A program made the translations under genes and the position numbers. Below the pieces are notes generated by a model. That model ran no database searches, was not told the DNA's origin, and saw nothing but the letters and a program-made list of their open reading frames with translations. Of a stretch of 64,000 nt of DNA, positions 9,665-17,609 are shown in pieces. Each line of letters begins with the position of its first letter. Position 1 is the stretch's first letter. The DNA is taken from assembly GCA_947624975.1 (NCBI GenBank), contig CANQMP010000005.1, forward strand, positions 1-64,000. The letters are read 5' to 3'. Origin of the DNA: Candidatus Gastranaerophilales bacterium (GTDB lineage: Bacteria > Cyanobacteriota > Vampirovibrionia > Gastranaerophilales > Gastranaerophilaceae).

Positions 9665-10423
9665 AAGTTTAAGACCTCATTTCTTTAACTATATTAGCAT
9701 AAAAAAAATAAAGGGCTTGCAATATTTTTAAAATCGGATGTTAGCTTTTTGTTTTTTACTTTTTTAAATTTGTGAAAAGTGAAAGGTGAAAGGTGAGAGG
9801 TTTGTTAAGGTACTTCGTGCGAAAATAGTCCCCTCCCCTAATGGGGAGGGCTAGGGTGGGGTGTAGTCAATTCCCTCTCCCCTTGCGGGAGAGGGAGCAG
9901 TTGTATGAGCGTAAGCGAATTACGAATGCGGGTGAGGGGTTATATTATATCAGATGGTTGATGGGTGAAATGAAAATCGTTTCACCCATCCTACTTTACT
10001 CCCTCCCTTTTTAAGGGAGGGCAGAGGTGGGTTTAATTCTCAGCATGAAATCTTAAAATCTGACGTCATTGCGAGCGAATGCGAAGCAATCCAGCTTATT
10101 AATCTGCACGAAGTGCCTAAACGAACCTTTCACTTTTCACCTCTCACTTCTCACTTTTAAAAAATTTGTTGGGGTAGAAACCCCCAACTTACACTTTATT
10201 TCTAACCCCTCACCCTAACCCTCTCCCGCACGAAGGTCAATTCGACGGGGAGAGGGGATAAACCCACCCCTAGCCACTCCCTTACAAAGGAGGGGGAATT
10301 ACCCACCCCAGCTCTCCATTACAAAGAGAGGGAGTATGAACCAATGCCCTTTAAAGGGAAAAAGTTATTCTGTCGACTCTTTTAAAATATTGATAATTGA
10401 TATAAAATAATTAAGTAGTTATT
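9665..10423. repeat. dispersed intergenic repeat patch 2
   Basis: A 759-base gap. From about 9768 to 10375 it carries the same modules as patch 1: GTGAAAGGTGAGAGG (the reverse of the TCTCACT tract), several CCCTCCC/GGGAGGG hairpins, the ATTGCGAGCGAATGCGAAGC unit near 10068 and the GCACGAAGTGCC unit near 10110. Bases 10027-10083 match 5515-5573 almost perfectly. A perfect-looking hairpin GGGTGAAA/TTTCACCC lies at 9963-9989. Near 10401 a TATAAA box may serve the next gene. No tRNA or coding signal seen. Confidence 0.8.
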
Positions 10424-10915
10424 ATGATAAAAAAATTAATCACATTATTGATACTTTTAGTCGGTTTAACTGTTTCGGCGGAAACCTTAAAAGCGGGAAT
10501 CGCCAAAATTGATGCACTTCCAAACACTTTTTACGGAAGCTGGAGAGTGCTTGCTAAAGTCGATAAACAAACAGGAAGTATAAATTTTCGACCTCAGACT
10601 GTCGACATTTGGAACTTATCACGTGTCGGCGACGTCATAAATTTAAATAATCCGTTTACAGGAGCGAGTGCTTCTGTTAAACTTGATTATGTTGAGGGAA
10701 ATATTATAAGATTTACCAAAACAGGAGAGTACGACCGAAACAAAAAACTGACCGATACGGTTGATTTGAAGCTTAACGGAAATACTTTCACAGGGATTAA
10801 TTACATAACCCTTGAAACTTTTTCGACTTATGACAATTCGCTTATAAAAAAAGATACGGCGATATATATTCTGAGAGGTGAAAAGATTTCAGGTACAAGC
10901 ATTACGGGAAAATGA
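10424..10915 (+). CDS. secreted protein of unknown function
   Basis: A 163-residue protein that I cannot assign to a family. Residues 1-20 form a clear Sec signal peptide (KK, then a hydrophobic run LITLLILLVGLTV, cleavage near SAE). The mature part is beta-rich and hydrophilic, with no cysteine, so a small periplasmic or surface-exposed beta domain is plausible. It ends six bases before trxB and so is probably cotranscribed with it. The start has no Shine-Dalgarno sequence and a TATAAA box lies about 18 bases upstream, implying a very short untranslated leader. Confidence 0.75.
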   Translation: MIKKLITLLILLVGLTVSAETLKAGIAKIDALPNTFYGSWRVLAKVDKQTGSINFRPQTVDIWNLSRVGDVINLNNPFTGASASVKLDYVEGNIIRFTKTGEYDRNKKLTDTVDLKLNGNTFTGINYITLETFSTYDNSLIKKDTAIYILRGEKISGTSITGK

Positions 10916-10921
10916 GGATTA

Positions 10922-11863
10922 ATGGAAAAACTTAATTTTGACACAATTATTCTTGGCGGCGGCCCTGCGGGACTTTCTGCCGCTATCTATGCAAGCAGAG
11001 GTGCGGTTTCAACCGCAATTATTGATTTAAATATGCTCGGCGGTCAGCCATCAAACTATTTGGAACTTGAAAATTATCCGGGATTTCCGCTTGTCGGAGG
11101 TTACGATTTGATGGAAAAGTTTGAGGAGCATGCAGATAAATTCGGGGTTCAGAAATTCCCCATGCAGGAAATTCAAAGCATTGATTTGAAATCAAAAAAA
11201 ATTCTGACGAATGATTATGAATTTCAGGCAAAAACAATTATTATTGCTACCGGTGCTCAGCCGATGAAGTTAGGTGTTCCGGGTGAAAAAGAGTTTGTGG
11301 GACGAGGCGTTAGCTATTGTGCCGTTTGTGACGGGGCTTTTTATAAAGATAAAGTCGTTGCGGTTGTGGGCGGAGGCAACTCTGCGGTCGAAGAAGCAAT
11401 GTATTTAACTAAGTTCGCCTCTAAGGTTTATTTAATCCACAGACGAAACGAGCTTAGAGCTGATAAAATCGTTCAGGAACGGGCATTCAAAAATGAAAAA
11501 ATTGAATTCATCTGGGATTCCGTTGTAAAAGAAATAAAGGGCGATAATCTTGTCAACACGCTGGTTTTGGAAAATGTGAAATCGAAAGAGCTTTCTAATC
11601 TTCAGGTTAACGGGGTTTTCCCGTACATCGGTATTACTCCGAATGTCGATAACATATCGGGTCAGTTAGAGCAGGATGCGGCAGGTTTTATTATTACTGA
11701 TGAAACCATGTCGACTTCGCTTGAAGGCGTTTTTGCTGCGGGTGATGTCCGTAAAACTCCTTTGCGGCAAGTTATTACGGCTGCATCGGACGGGGCCGTT
11801 AGTGCTGTGTATGCGGTTAAATATGTTGAAACGCATAAAGAAGCGGTTAAATCTGCGGTTTAA
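10922..11863 (+). CDS. trxB: thioredoxin-disulfide reductase
   Basis: TrxB, 313 residues, FAD enzyme that passes electrons from NADPH to thioredoxin in the cytosol. The FAD-binding GGGPAG is at residues 12-17, the redox pair CAVC at 133-136, the NADPH-binding GGGNSA near 150-155, and the C-terminal FAD motif GVFAAGDVR is intact. The ATG is preceded by GAGG. The HRRNE stretch after the second nucleotide site matches the low-molecular-weight bacterial class. Ferredoxin-linked variants usually lack such a signature, so NADPH use is likely. Confidence 0.95.
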   Translation: MEKLNFDTIILGGGPAGLSAAIYASRGAVSTAIIDLNMLGGQPSNYLELENYPGFPLVGGYDLMEKFEEHADKFGVQKFPMQEIQSIDLKSKKILTNDYEFQAKTIIIATGAQPMKLGVPGEKEFVGRGVSYCAVCDGAFYKDKVVAVVGGGNSAVEEAMYLTKFASKVYLIHRRNELRADKIVQERAFKNEKIEFIWDSVVKEIKGDNLVNTLVLENVKSKELSNLQVNGVFPYIGITPNVDNISGQLEQDAAGFIITDETMSTSLEGVFAAGDVRKTPLRQVITAASDGAVSAVYAVKYVETHKEAVKSAV

Positions 11864-11939
11864 TTTCCTGTCAAATACTCTTTCTGATAAAAAATTCCTT
11901 TCTATAAAAAATTGTTACAAAAATTTACAATTATTTTTG

Positions 11940-11969
11940 GTGCGAAAACTTAAGTTTTTGCACTTTTTA
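11940..11969 (+). terminator. rho-independent terminator after trxB
   Basis: A long stem formed by GTGC-AAAACTT and AAGTTTT-GCAC (11940-11963) followed by TTTTT. It lies 77 bases past the trxB stop. Confidence 0.6.
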
Positions 11970-12157
11970 TTTATTATTTTTATGTTTTTTATGCTAATTT
12001 CAAGAAAATTGTTTAAAATCTCTCTATTTTTAATAAAAAATGCAAAAAACCGTCTTAATATATCCTTAACATTTTAGTCAAATCAGGCAATTTTTTTCTT
12101 TCACCGCTTTTATTATAAATATGTCATTGTTATAATAAGTGTAGACCAGACAATATT

Positions 12158-13771
12158 ATGATTGAACGAATTAGTGTAGATACAAAAGATACCCCAAAGG
12201 GGACAGTTATGCGCCAAAATCCCGCATTTCAGGGTTTGGGCGATGCTGCCGTGAAGCTTATACAACAATGCGAACGTCAGCCGATGGTTAATGTCAGCGT
12301 GCTTGATTTGTCCACCGCTATTGTTCCGCGTTCTATCGTTGAAACTTGTGCAGGCTCTAAAAAGAAAGACGAAAACGGTAACGACATAAGAGAATTTAAC
12401 GTTTATGCGGGCATGGAAGCTTTCAGACGTGAATCTTCGGGGTTAATCGTTAACTGTCTGATTCCGAGTTTCATTGTCATGGGTGCGGCTTCAATTCTGC
12501 AAAAACCGATTATGAAAGGTTTTGGTAAAGCAAATATTGCTAACCTCTGGGCAAACGAAGAATCTTTGAAAATTGTTCCGAACTACCTGATTAATGCGTC
12601 GGGCAAAGGTTCGCAAAAACTTGAAAATGCAATAAAAGCTTTCTTGAATGATTTGTCAGGTGTTGACGGAGAGGCACATAAAGCGTTCAAAGATTGCAAA
12701 CGCGTACAAATTGGGGCAAAACAGATTGCAAAATCCACAATGTTGAAAAACCCGAAAAAACTTTTCAATAAGGGTTACGAAACAATAATAAAAGCTTCTC
12801 GCATGTCTGAAAACCTCATGTTAAAAGACAGAAAAGGTTATCTGTCCAAAAACTTGAAAGGCTATTTGGAAGATTTTGTAAATATTCACAAAGCATTTGA
12901 AAAAGAAGGAATAAAAACCTCCGAACAGGCATCAAAATACGTATCTAAAGCGATAAAACTTGTTAACGCAAAGAGTATTGCAGGTTTAGGAGTTATTATT
13001 CCGCTTGCGATATCCATGCAGCCTATTAACAGATGGATTACACGTAAAATGTCAGGAAAAACAGGTGCTCCGATTTATAACGATTTCGCGGACAGAAAGG
13101 AAGATAAAGTTCTTTCACCGAAAGAAAAACGTGAACTTCTAGCGCAAAAATTCATCTCAATCGGCTCAATGCTTGGTGTTACCGGCTTGTCAATGTTTAT
13201 GGACAGACCTGTTTTGAAAAATATTTTTCAATTCAAGGGACTTTTCCCGACAATGGATCAGGCAAGAATTATCTCAACGGCTACATTTGCAAGTCGTATG
13301 GCAGCATCCGAGGACAGAAACGAACTCAGAGAGGCTACCGTCAGAGATATAGCTACATTCTCAAGTTTCTACTTCTTAGGTGATTACGTTGCAAAAGGTA
13401 TCGCAACACTGATACAGAAGTTCAAAAAAGATGTACATTTAATCAATACTCTGCAAGAATGCAAAAAGAACGCTAATCCGATAGAAAAATTCTGGCATTG
13501 GGCAAAACATACCGCTCTTAAATCTTCCGATGAACTTTTGAACGTAAGAGATAAACGTTTCAGAACTTTGTGCCAGATAGGCAATATGGCGTTCTCGCTG
13601 TTGGCATTGGGCGTGTTTATCCCGCTTTATACAAGAACTCAAACAAACAAAAAGCATGCGGCAGAACTTGCACGTACAAAATCACAAGAAAATACCCCCC
13701 AAGCCGGAGATGATTTCACAAAATCATTTATTAAAGGCAAAACGGCCTTCAGCTCATTTTTAACCCCCTAG
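12158..13771 (+). CDS. unknown multi-helix membrane protein, paralogue A
   Basis: 537 residues, no family recognised. Hydrophobic stretches suggest membrane segments near 95-113, 272-290, 333-347, 398-415 and about 480-498; there is no N-terminal signal peptide. It is clearly homologous to the next gene: both share RRES (90-93 here), SIAGLG...ISMQPIN followed by a basic TRK, FQFKGLFPT (357-365) and DRNELREATVRD. The N-terminal 60 residues look soluble. A TATAAT box lies 22 bases before the ATG, without a Shine-Dalgarno sequence. It ends eight bases before paralogue B, so the two are an operon and may form a hetero-oligomer (inference). Confidence 0.8.
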   Translation: MIERISVDTKDTPKGTVMRQNPAFQGLGDAAVKLIQQCERQPMVNVSVLDLSTAIVPRSIVETCAGSKKKDENGNDIREFNVYAGMEAFRRESSGLIVNCLIPSFIVMGAASILQKPIMKGFGKANIANLWANEESLKIVPNYLINASGKGSQKLENAIKAFLNDLSGVDGEAHKAFKDCKRVQIGAKQIAKSTMLKNPKKLFNKGYETIIKASRMSENLMLKDRKGYLSKNLKGYLEDFVNIHKAFEKEGIKTSEQASKYVSKAIKLVNAKSIAGLGVIIPLAISMQPINRWITRKMSGKTGAPIYNDFADRKEDKVLSPKEKRELLAQKFISIGSMLGVTGLSMFMDRPVLKNIFQFKGLFPTMDQARIISTATFASRMAASEDRNELREATVRDIATFSSFYFLGDYVAKGIATLIQKFKKDVHLINTLQECKKNANPIEKFWHWAKHTALKSSDELLNVRDKRFRTLCQIGNMAFSLLALGVFIPLYTRTQTNKKHAAELARTKSQENTPQAGDDFTKSFIKGKTAFSSFLTP

Positions 13772-13779
13772 GAGAAATT

Positions 13780-15351
13780 ATGAAAATACAGCCGATTATC
13801 CCACAATTAAACAACAACAACCAAACCCCGCAATTTACGGGCGGATTTGATGCGTTTACATCCGTATTGCGTTTTTTGGATACAAATCAGGCATGGGGTG
13901 CTAATTCGGTTGACTTGTGTTCGATGGTTATACCGAGAACGACTATTGATTTTGTTAACAGAGGCCCTGACGCAGGTTTGGAAACCGGCCGCCGTGAGTC
14001 TATGGGAACTTTCAACCATTCAATGGTCGGAGTTTACGGTTCTGTTGCAGGTTTTGCTCTGGCTCACATGCTTAATAAAAACTTCGGAATAAAGGCTCAT
14101 AAGATTTTTGCGGATAATGAGGCGTTTGAATTCATCGCTAATTCTTATAAAAACAATGCAGACGTAAACTATGAAAAACATTTTAAAAATATTTTCAAAA
14201 ATCTTGAAACCATGGTTGACGGCGAAGTTAAACATATTGCCGAAAAAGACGTTAATACTCTCGCCTCTAAGTTTAATCTCGCAATGGTTAATAATCAGGC
14301 ACCAGAGTTTATTAATAAAGAACTTTTAAAATATACAAAATCTGTTATCACTCAATCTGCCGGTTCAGAAAACAATTTCAAATTTTCGGGTTCAAAAAAT
14401 ACCTTCTCGCTTGAAAACGGAATAAAAAGTATCTACAACGTTACGAAAGCGGCGATTTTGAAAGATGAAAAAGGTATTTCTACCGATGAATTTATAAGAT
14501 ATATGAAACGCTTTAATATCAAGCGTTCGGTTGCGGGACTTGCGATAGCGGCAGGAATCGGTATGTCTACTCAGCCGATTAATATGTATTTAACAAAGAA
14601 GAAAACGGGAAGCGACGGATTTGTCGGCGTTGAAGGACGTAAAAAAGATACATCGAAAGGATTTTTCTTTAAGAAAGTTCTTAGTGCTTCGGCATTTGCC
14701 CTCATGGCACTTTCGACGATTACGACAAAACCGTCTAAACTCTTGAATAAAATCCAATTCCAGGGGCTTTTCCCGACGATTTCGCAGTTAAAGCTTGTTT
14801 ACGGTTTAACGATCGCTTCTCGTCTGCTTTCAGCTCGTGACAAAGACGAACTTCGAGAATCCACGGTTAAAGATACTTTAGGATTTTTGAACCTTCTTGT
14901 CCTCGGAACACTTGTTACTAAAGGTGTTGCAAGATGCTTTAACAAGTCTTTAATTAATGTTGCAAAAGAAGATTCAAAAAACTTCTTTAAATGGCTTACA
15001 AAATCATCTCTGAAAACTCGTGATGAAGTTTTGTATACGGCACTGAAAGAAAAAGGCATTTCAACCGTTAAGGACGGAAAGCTGATGAAGTTTAGCGAAC
15101 TTGTGAAATTAGCCGATAAGGATACCAAAGCAAAACTCAGAGCCTTGAACATTTCTCAAATTGCAGGTTATTTGTATTCGGCACTTGTTCTCGGTATCGG
15201 TGTACCCAAGCTTAACATCTGGATGACAAATAAATCGGAAGCCAAACGCAAAGCACTTCTTGAAGCACAAAAAGGAAAGCCTGACGGAAATAACACTTTT
15301 ACCCAAATGCTTAAACCCGAAAATCTTGAGTTTCTCAGCAGGGCAATGTAA
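13780..15351 (+). CDS. unknown multi-helix membrane protein, paralogue B
   Basis: 523 residues, homologous over its whole length to paralogue A. Shared landmarks are RRESMG near residue 70, a SVAGLAIAAG...STQPIN segment, IQFQGLFPT and DKDELRESTVKD. Similar hydrophobic segments suggest four or five membrane helices. The ATG is preceded by AGGAGAAATT. The N-terminus MKIQPIIPQLNNNN, followed by PQFTGG, is low in complexity. It overlaps the convergent tatD gene by 17 bases. Function unknown; the pair looks like a lineage-specific duplication. Confidence 0.8.
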   Translation: MKIQPIIPQLNNNNQTPQFTGGFDAFTSVLRFLDTNQAWGANSVDLCSMVIPRTTIDFVNRGPDAGLETGRRESMGTFNHSMVGVYGSVAGFALAHMLNKNFGIKAHKIFADNEAFEFIANSYKNNADVNYEKHFKNIFKNLETMVDGEVKHIAEKDVNTLASKFNLAMVNNQAPEFINKELLKYTKSVITQSAGSENNFKFSGSKNTFSLENGIKSIYNVTKAAILKDEKGISTDEFIRYMKRFNIKRSVAGLAIAAGIGMSTQPINMYLTKKKTGSDGFVGVEGRKKDTSKGFFFKKVLSASAFALMALSTITTKPSKLLNKIQFQGLFPTISQLKLVYGLTIASRLLSARDKDELRESTVKDTLGFLNLLVLGTLVTKGVARCFNKSLINVAKEDSKNFFKWLTKSSLKTRDEVLYTALKEKGISTVKDGKLMKFSELVKLADKDTKAKLRALNISQIAGYLYSALVLGIGVPKLNIWMTNKSEAKRKALLEAQKGKPDGNNTFTQMLKPENLEFLSRAM

Positions 15352-16096
15352 ATATCTTTTCGGTGTTAGCTTCCGTAGCTTCAATTATTTCTTCAACGCT
15401 TGTTTCGCGTAAATCAGCTATTTCCTGAGCAATACATTTGAGATAAGCAGGCATGTTTGCGTTTCCTTTGAACGGTTGCGGCGTTTGGAACGGAGTATCC
15501 GTTTCAATTAAAAGTCTGTCAAGCGGAACCATTTTTGCGACTTCTTTCACTTTAACCGTATTTTTAAATGTAACCATTCCGCTAATAGACAAATACCAGC
15601 CTTGCTTCAGACATTCTTTTGCGAATTCGGGACTGCCTGAGAAAGAGTGCAGCACAACTTTTGAATCTTTGTTATATTTTTTAAGAATATCAAAAGTGTC
15701 CTGATGCGCCTCTCTGTCATGTATACACATCGGCAAATTAAGCCGATTTGCAAGTTCTATTTGTTTTATAAATACTTCTTTTTGAACATCAATAAACTTT
15801 TTGTCCCAGTAATAATCTAATCCGATTTCGCCGATTCCGACAACTTTCTTTTCTTTTGAGTATGCGATAATCTTTTTTTCGATATAATCAGACCAGTTAC
15901 GAGCTTCGGTCGGGTGAATTCCCAAAAGAGCGTATACATTGTCATATGTGTCAGTAATTTCCATAACTTCTTCAATGTCTTGCGGACAAGAGCATGGATG
16001 AATAATTTTCCGTACGCCTGCTGCTTTGGCGTCGTTGACGACATCGTCGAGTTTAATACCTCTTATTTCATTTAGGTGAGCATGTGAATCTATCAT
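15335..16096 (-). CDS. TatD family metal-dependent hydrolase
   Basis: TatD/YcfH-type TIM-barrel nuclease, 253 residues from the chosen ATG. Metal ligands are visible: DSHAHL near the N-terminus, the glutamate in GEIGLDYYWDK, the histidine of CIHDREA, the histidine of VLHSFSG and the aspartate of ETDTPFQ. Relatives act as 3'-5' exonucleases or D-Tyr-tRNA-independent deoxyribonucleases. The ATG at 16096 is preferred over an upstream TTG because the MIDSHAH start matches the family and a TATAAT box ends six bases before it. Its end overlaps paralogue B of the preceding pair. Confidence 0.92.
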   Translation of the reverse strand: MIDSHAHLNEIRGIKLDDVVNDAKAAGVRKIIHPCSCPQDIEEVMEITDTYDNVYALLGIHPTEARNWSDYIEKKIIAYSKEKKVVGIGEIGLDYYWDKKFIDVQKEVFIKQIELANRLNLPMCIHDREAHQDTFDILKKYNKDSKVVLHSFSGSPEFAKECLKQGWYLSISGMVTFKNTVKVKEVAKMVPLDRLLIETDTPFQTPQPFKGNANMPAYLKCIAQEIADLRETSVEEIIEATEANTEKIFTLPC

Positions 16097-16099
16097 AAT

Positions 16100-16128
16100 T
16101 TGATTATACCACAAGATAGTGATATAAT
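16100..16128 (+). promoter_or_regulatory. gatD promoter, leaderless type
   Basis: TTGATT (16100-16105), 17-base spacer, perfect TATAAT (16123-16128), nine bases before the ATG at 16138. It overlaps the tatD promoter almost completely, so both may compete for polymerase. Confidence 0.6.
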
Positions 16129-16131
16129 CAT
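16103..16131 (-). promoter_or_regulatory. tatD promoter, leaderless type
   Basis: Minus strand ATGATT (16131-16126), 17-base spacer, perfect TATAAT (16108-16103), six bases before the ATG. No ribosome site is possible in the gap. Confidence 0.6.
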
Positions 16132-16137
16132 GATATC

Positions 16138-16860
16138 ATGTTAAAAATTTCTGTCGGACATCTTTATCCAAAACTATTAAATTTATACGGTGATATGGGA
16201 AACGTGATAACCCTTGAAAGACGGTGCGTTTGGCGTGGTATCGAATTTGAATATAACGAGATAAATTCTGGCGACAAAATCGGACGGCATGACTTTTATT
16301 TTATAGGAGGCGGTCAAGATAAGCAGCAGCAGGATGTTTCAGTCGAACTTTACAAAAGTAAACAATTTTTATGTGACGAACGTGATCGAGGCGCGGTTTT
16401 TTTGGGGATTTGCGGAGGATATCAGTTGTTCGGACATTATTATCAACCGTTTGACGGGGATAAACTCTTGGGAATAAGCTTGATGGACGCTTATACCGTT
16501 GCGGGAAAGAAAAGATTTATCGGTAACGTGACCGTTGAAACTGATTTTCTTACCCCTAAAACGCTTGTGGGATTTGAAAATCACAGCGGATTAACCTATT
16601 TGCAGGGAGAAACAAAACCTTTAGGAAGAAATATTGTCGGAAACGGCAATAACGGTCGGGATTTTGAGGAAGGCGGAAGGTTTAAGAATGTATTCGGAAC
16701 ATATTTACATGGCTCGCTTTTACCTAAAAACCCTCATTTTGCGGATTATTTGATTAAACTTGCATTGAAAACCCGTTATGGTGAAGGTATTGAGTTGAAT
16801 AAACTTGATGATGAAATTGAATTAAAGGCGCATAATTCATTGGTCGGAAAGGCTTATTGA
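16138..16860 (+). CDS. GatD-like type 1 glutamine amidotransferase
   Basis: A 240-residue CobB/CobQ-type amidotransferase resembling GatD, which supplies ammonia to MurT for amidation of the D-Glu of lipid II. The nucleophile cysteine is C92 in GICGGYQ, and the catalytic histidine is H191 in TYLHGSLLPKNP. The family opening GHLYPKLLNLYGDMGN is typical of GatD. No MurT-like Mur ligase lies beside it, which is unusual because murT and gatD are normally adjacent; the partner may be elsewhere, so the gene symbol is withheld. The next gene overlaps its stop by four bases. Confidence 0.8.
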   Translation: MLKISVGHLYPKLLNLYGDMGNVITLERRCVWRGIEFEYNEINSGDKIGRHDFYFIGGGQDKQQQDVSVELYKSKQFLCDERDRGAVFLGICGGYQLFGHYYQPFDGDKLLGISLMDAYTVAGKKRFIGNVTVETDFLTPKTLVGFENHSGLTYLQGETKPLGRNIVGNGNNGRDFEEGGRFKNVFGTYLHGSLLPKNPHFADYLIKLALKTRYGEGIELNKLDDEIELKAHNSLVGKAY

Positions 16861-17267
16861 TGAATTTGTGGTTTAAAATTCCTGATAAAATAAGGTTTTT
16901 AATAGTCGGCGGTTATAACGCGCTTTTTTCATATCTTATTTTTGCTTTAGCCTTGCATATTGCGGGAAATGAGCATTATCAACTTTGTGTCGCATTGCAG
17001 TGGATTATTTCATCGGTGTTTTCGTTTACTCTGCAAAAGTTGCTTGTGTTTTGTACAAAAGGAAATTGGGTTCGTGAATATTTAAAATGTTGTACGACCT
17101 GGGCGGTAAGTTATTTGTTTAACGTTATTATACTTGAATTTATGGTGCGATATGTAAGTAAGAATGTTTATATCGGGCAATTTGTGTCTTTGGTAATTGT
17201 TTCGATACTGACTTATGTGTTGTTTAAGTATTTTGCATTCAGACAGGGACGTAATTCGGTTGATTAG
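16857..17267 (+). CDS. GtrA-like membrane protein
   Basis: 136 residues with four predicted transmembrane helices (about 12-35, 40-60, 76-95 and 105-125), the layout of GtrA-like proteins that assist translocation of polyprenyl-linked sugars in cell-surface polysaccharide synthesis. The opening FLIVGGYNALFSYLIF and the C-terminal TYVLFKYFAFR are family landmarks. The ATG overlaps the gatD stop as ATGA, so translation is coupled. Pairing with an envelope amidotransferase agrees with a role in envelope assembly. The sugar and partner glycosyltransferase are not shown. Confidence 0.85.
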   Translation: MMNLWFKIPDKIRFLIVGGYNALFSYLIFALALHIAGNEHYQLCVALQWIISSVFSFTLQKLLVFCTKGNWVREYLKCCTTWAVSYLFNVIILEFMVRYVSKNVYIGQFVSLVIVSILTYVLFKYFAFRQGRNSVD

Positions 17268-17276
17268 AAGGGGATA

Positions 17277-17520
17277 ATGGCGGGTTGAATATGGGTGAGA
17301 AATGGCAGACTGAGTCAGTACGGAATCTTTAAGTGAAAAGTGAGAAGACCGTATCGGCACTACGTGCAAAATTATAGGCTGGTGCATTCGCTCGCAATGA
17401 CAGTCTTACTCCCTCCCCTAATGGGGAGGGTAGGGGTGGGGTGCAATTATTTTGGTGCTTTAGCACCCGAAAAGGTCTTCTCACTTCTCACCTTTCACTT
17501 TTTAAATTTTTGTTAACATT
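17277..17520. repeat. dispersed intergenic repeat patch 3
   Basis: Most of the 342-base gap between the GtrA-like gene and the next start codon. It holds the unit around GTGAGAAATGGCAG (17294-17345), which matches the minus-strand sequence at the end of the GH38 gene, a CCCTCCCC/GGGGAGGG hairpin near 17411-17432 and the CTTCTCACTTCTCACC tract near 17467. A C run of nine (17540-17548) follows just before the promoter of the poly-G prepilin gene. Confidence 0.8.
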
Positions 17521-17548
17521 TTTTAAAAAATTTCCATTTCCCCCCCCC

Positions 17549-17577
17549 TTGCATTTTTTTTGAAAATCGTTTATAAT
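17549..17577 (+). promoter_or_regulatory. promoter of poly-G prepilin 1
   Basis: TTGCAT (17549-17554), 17-base spacer containing a T run, and perfect TATAAT (17572-17577). About 26 bases of leader follow, with AAAGGA before the ATG at 17610. A near copy with a 16-base spacer precedes prepilin 2 at 34547. Confidence 0.75.
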
Positions 17578-17609
17578 GAGAATGTATAGAAAAACGAAAG
17601 GAAAAAACT

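Noticed and set aside
9665-10423. Search for a tRNA or small RNA gene in the longest gap
   Set aside because: No cloverleaf or T-loop sequence was found; hairpins there belong to the repeat family.
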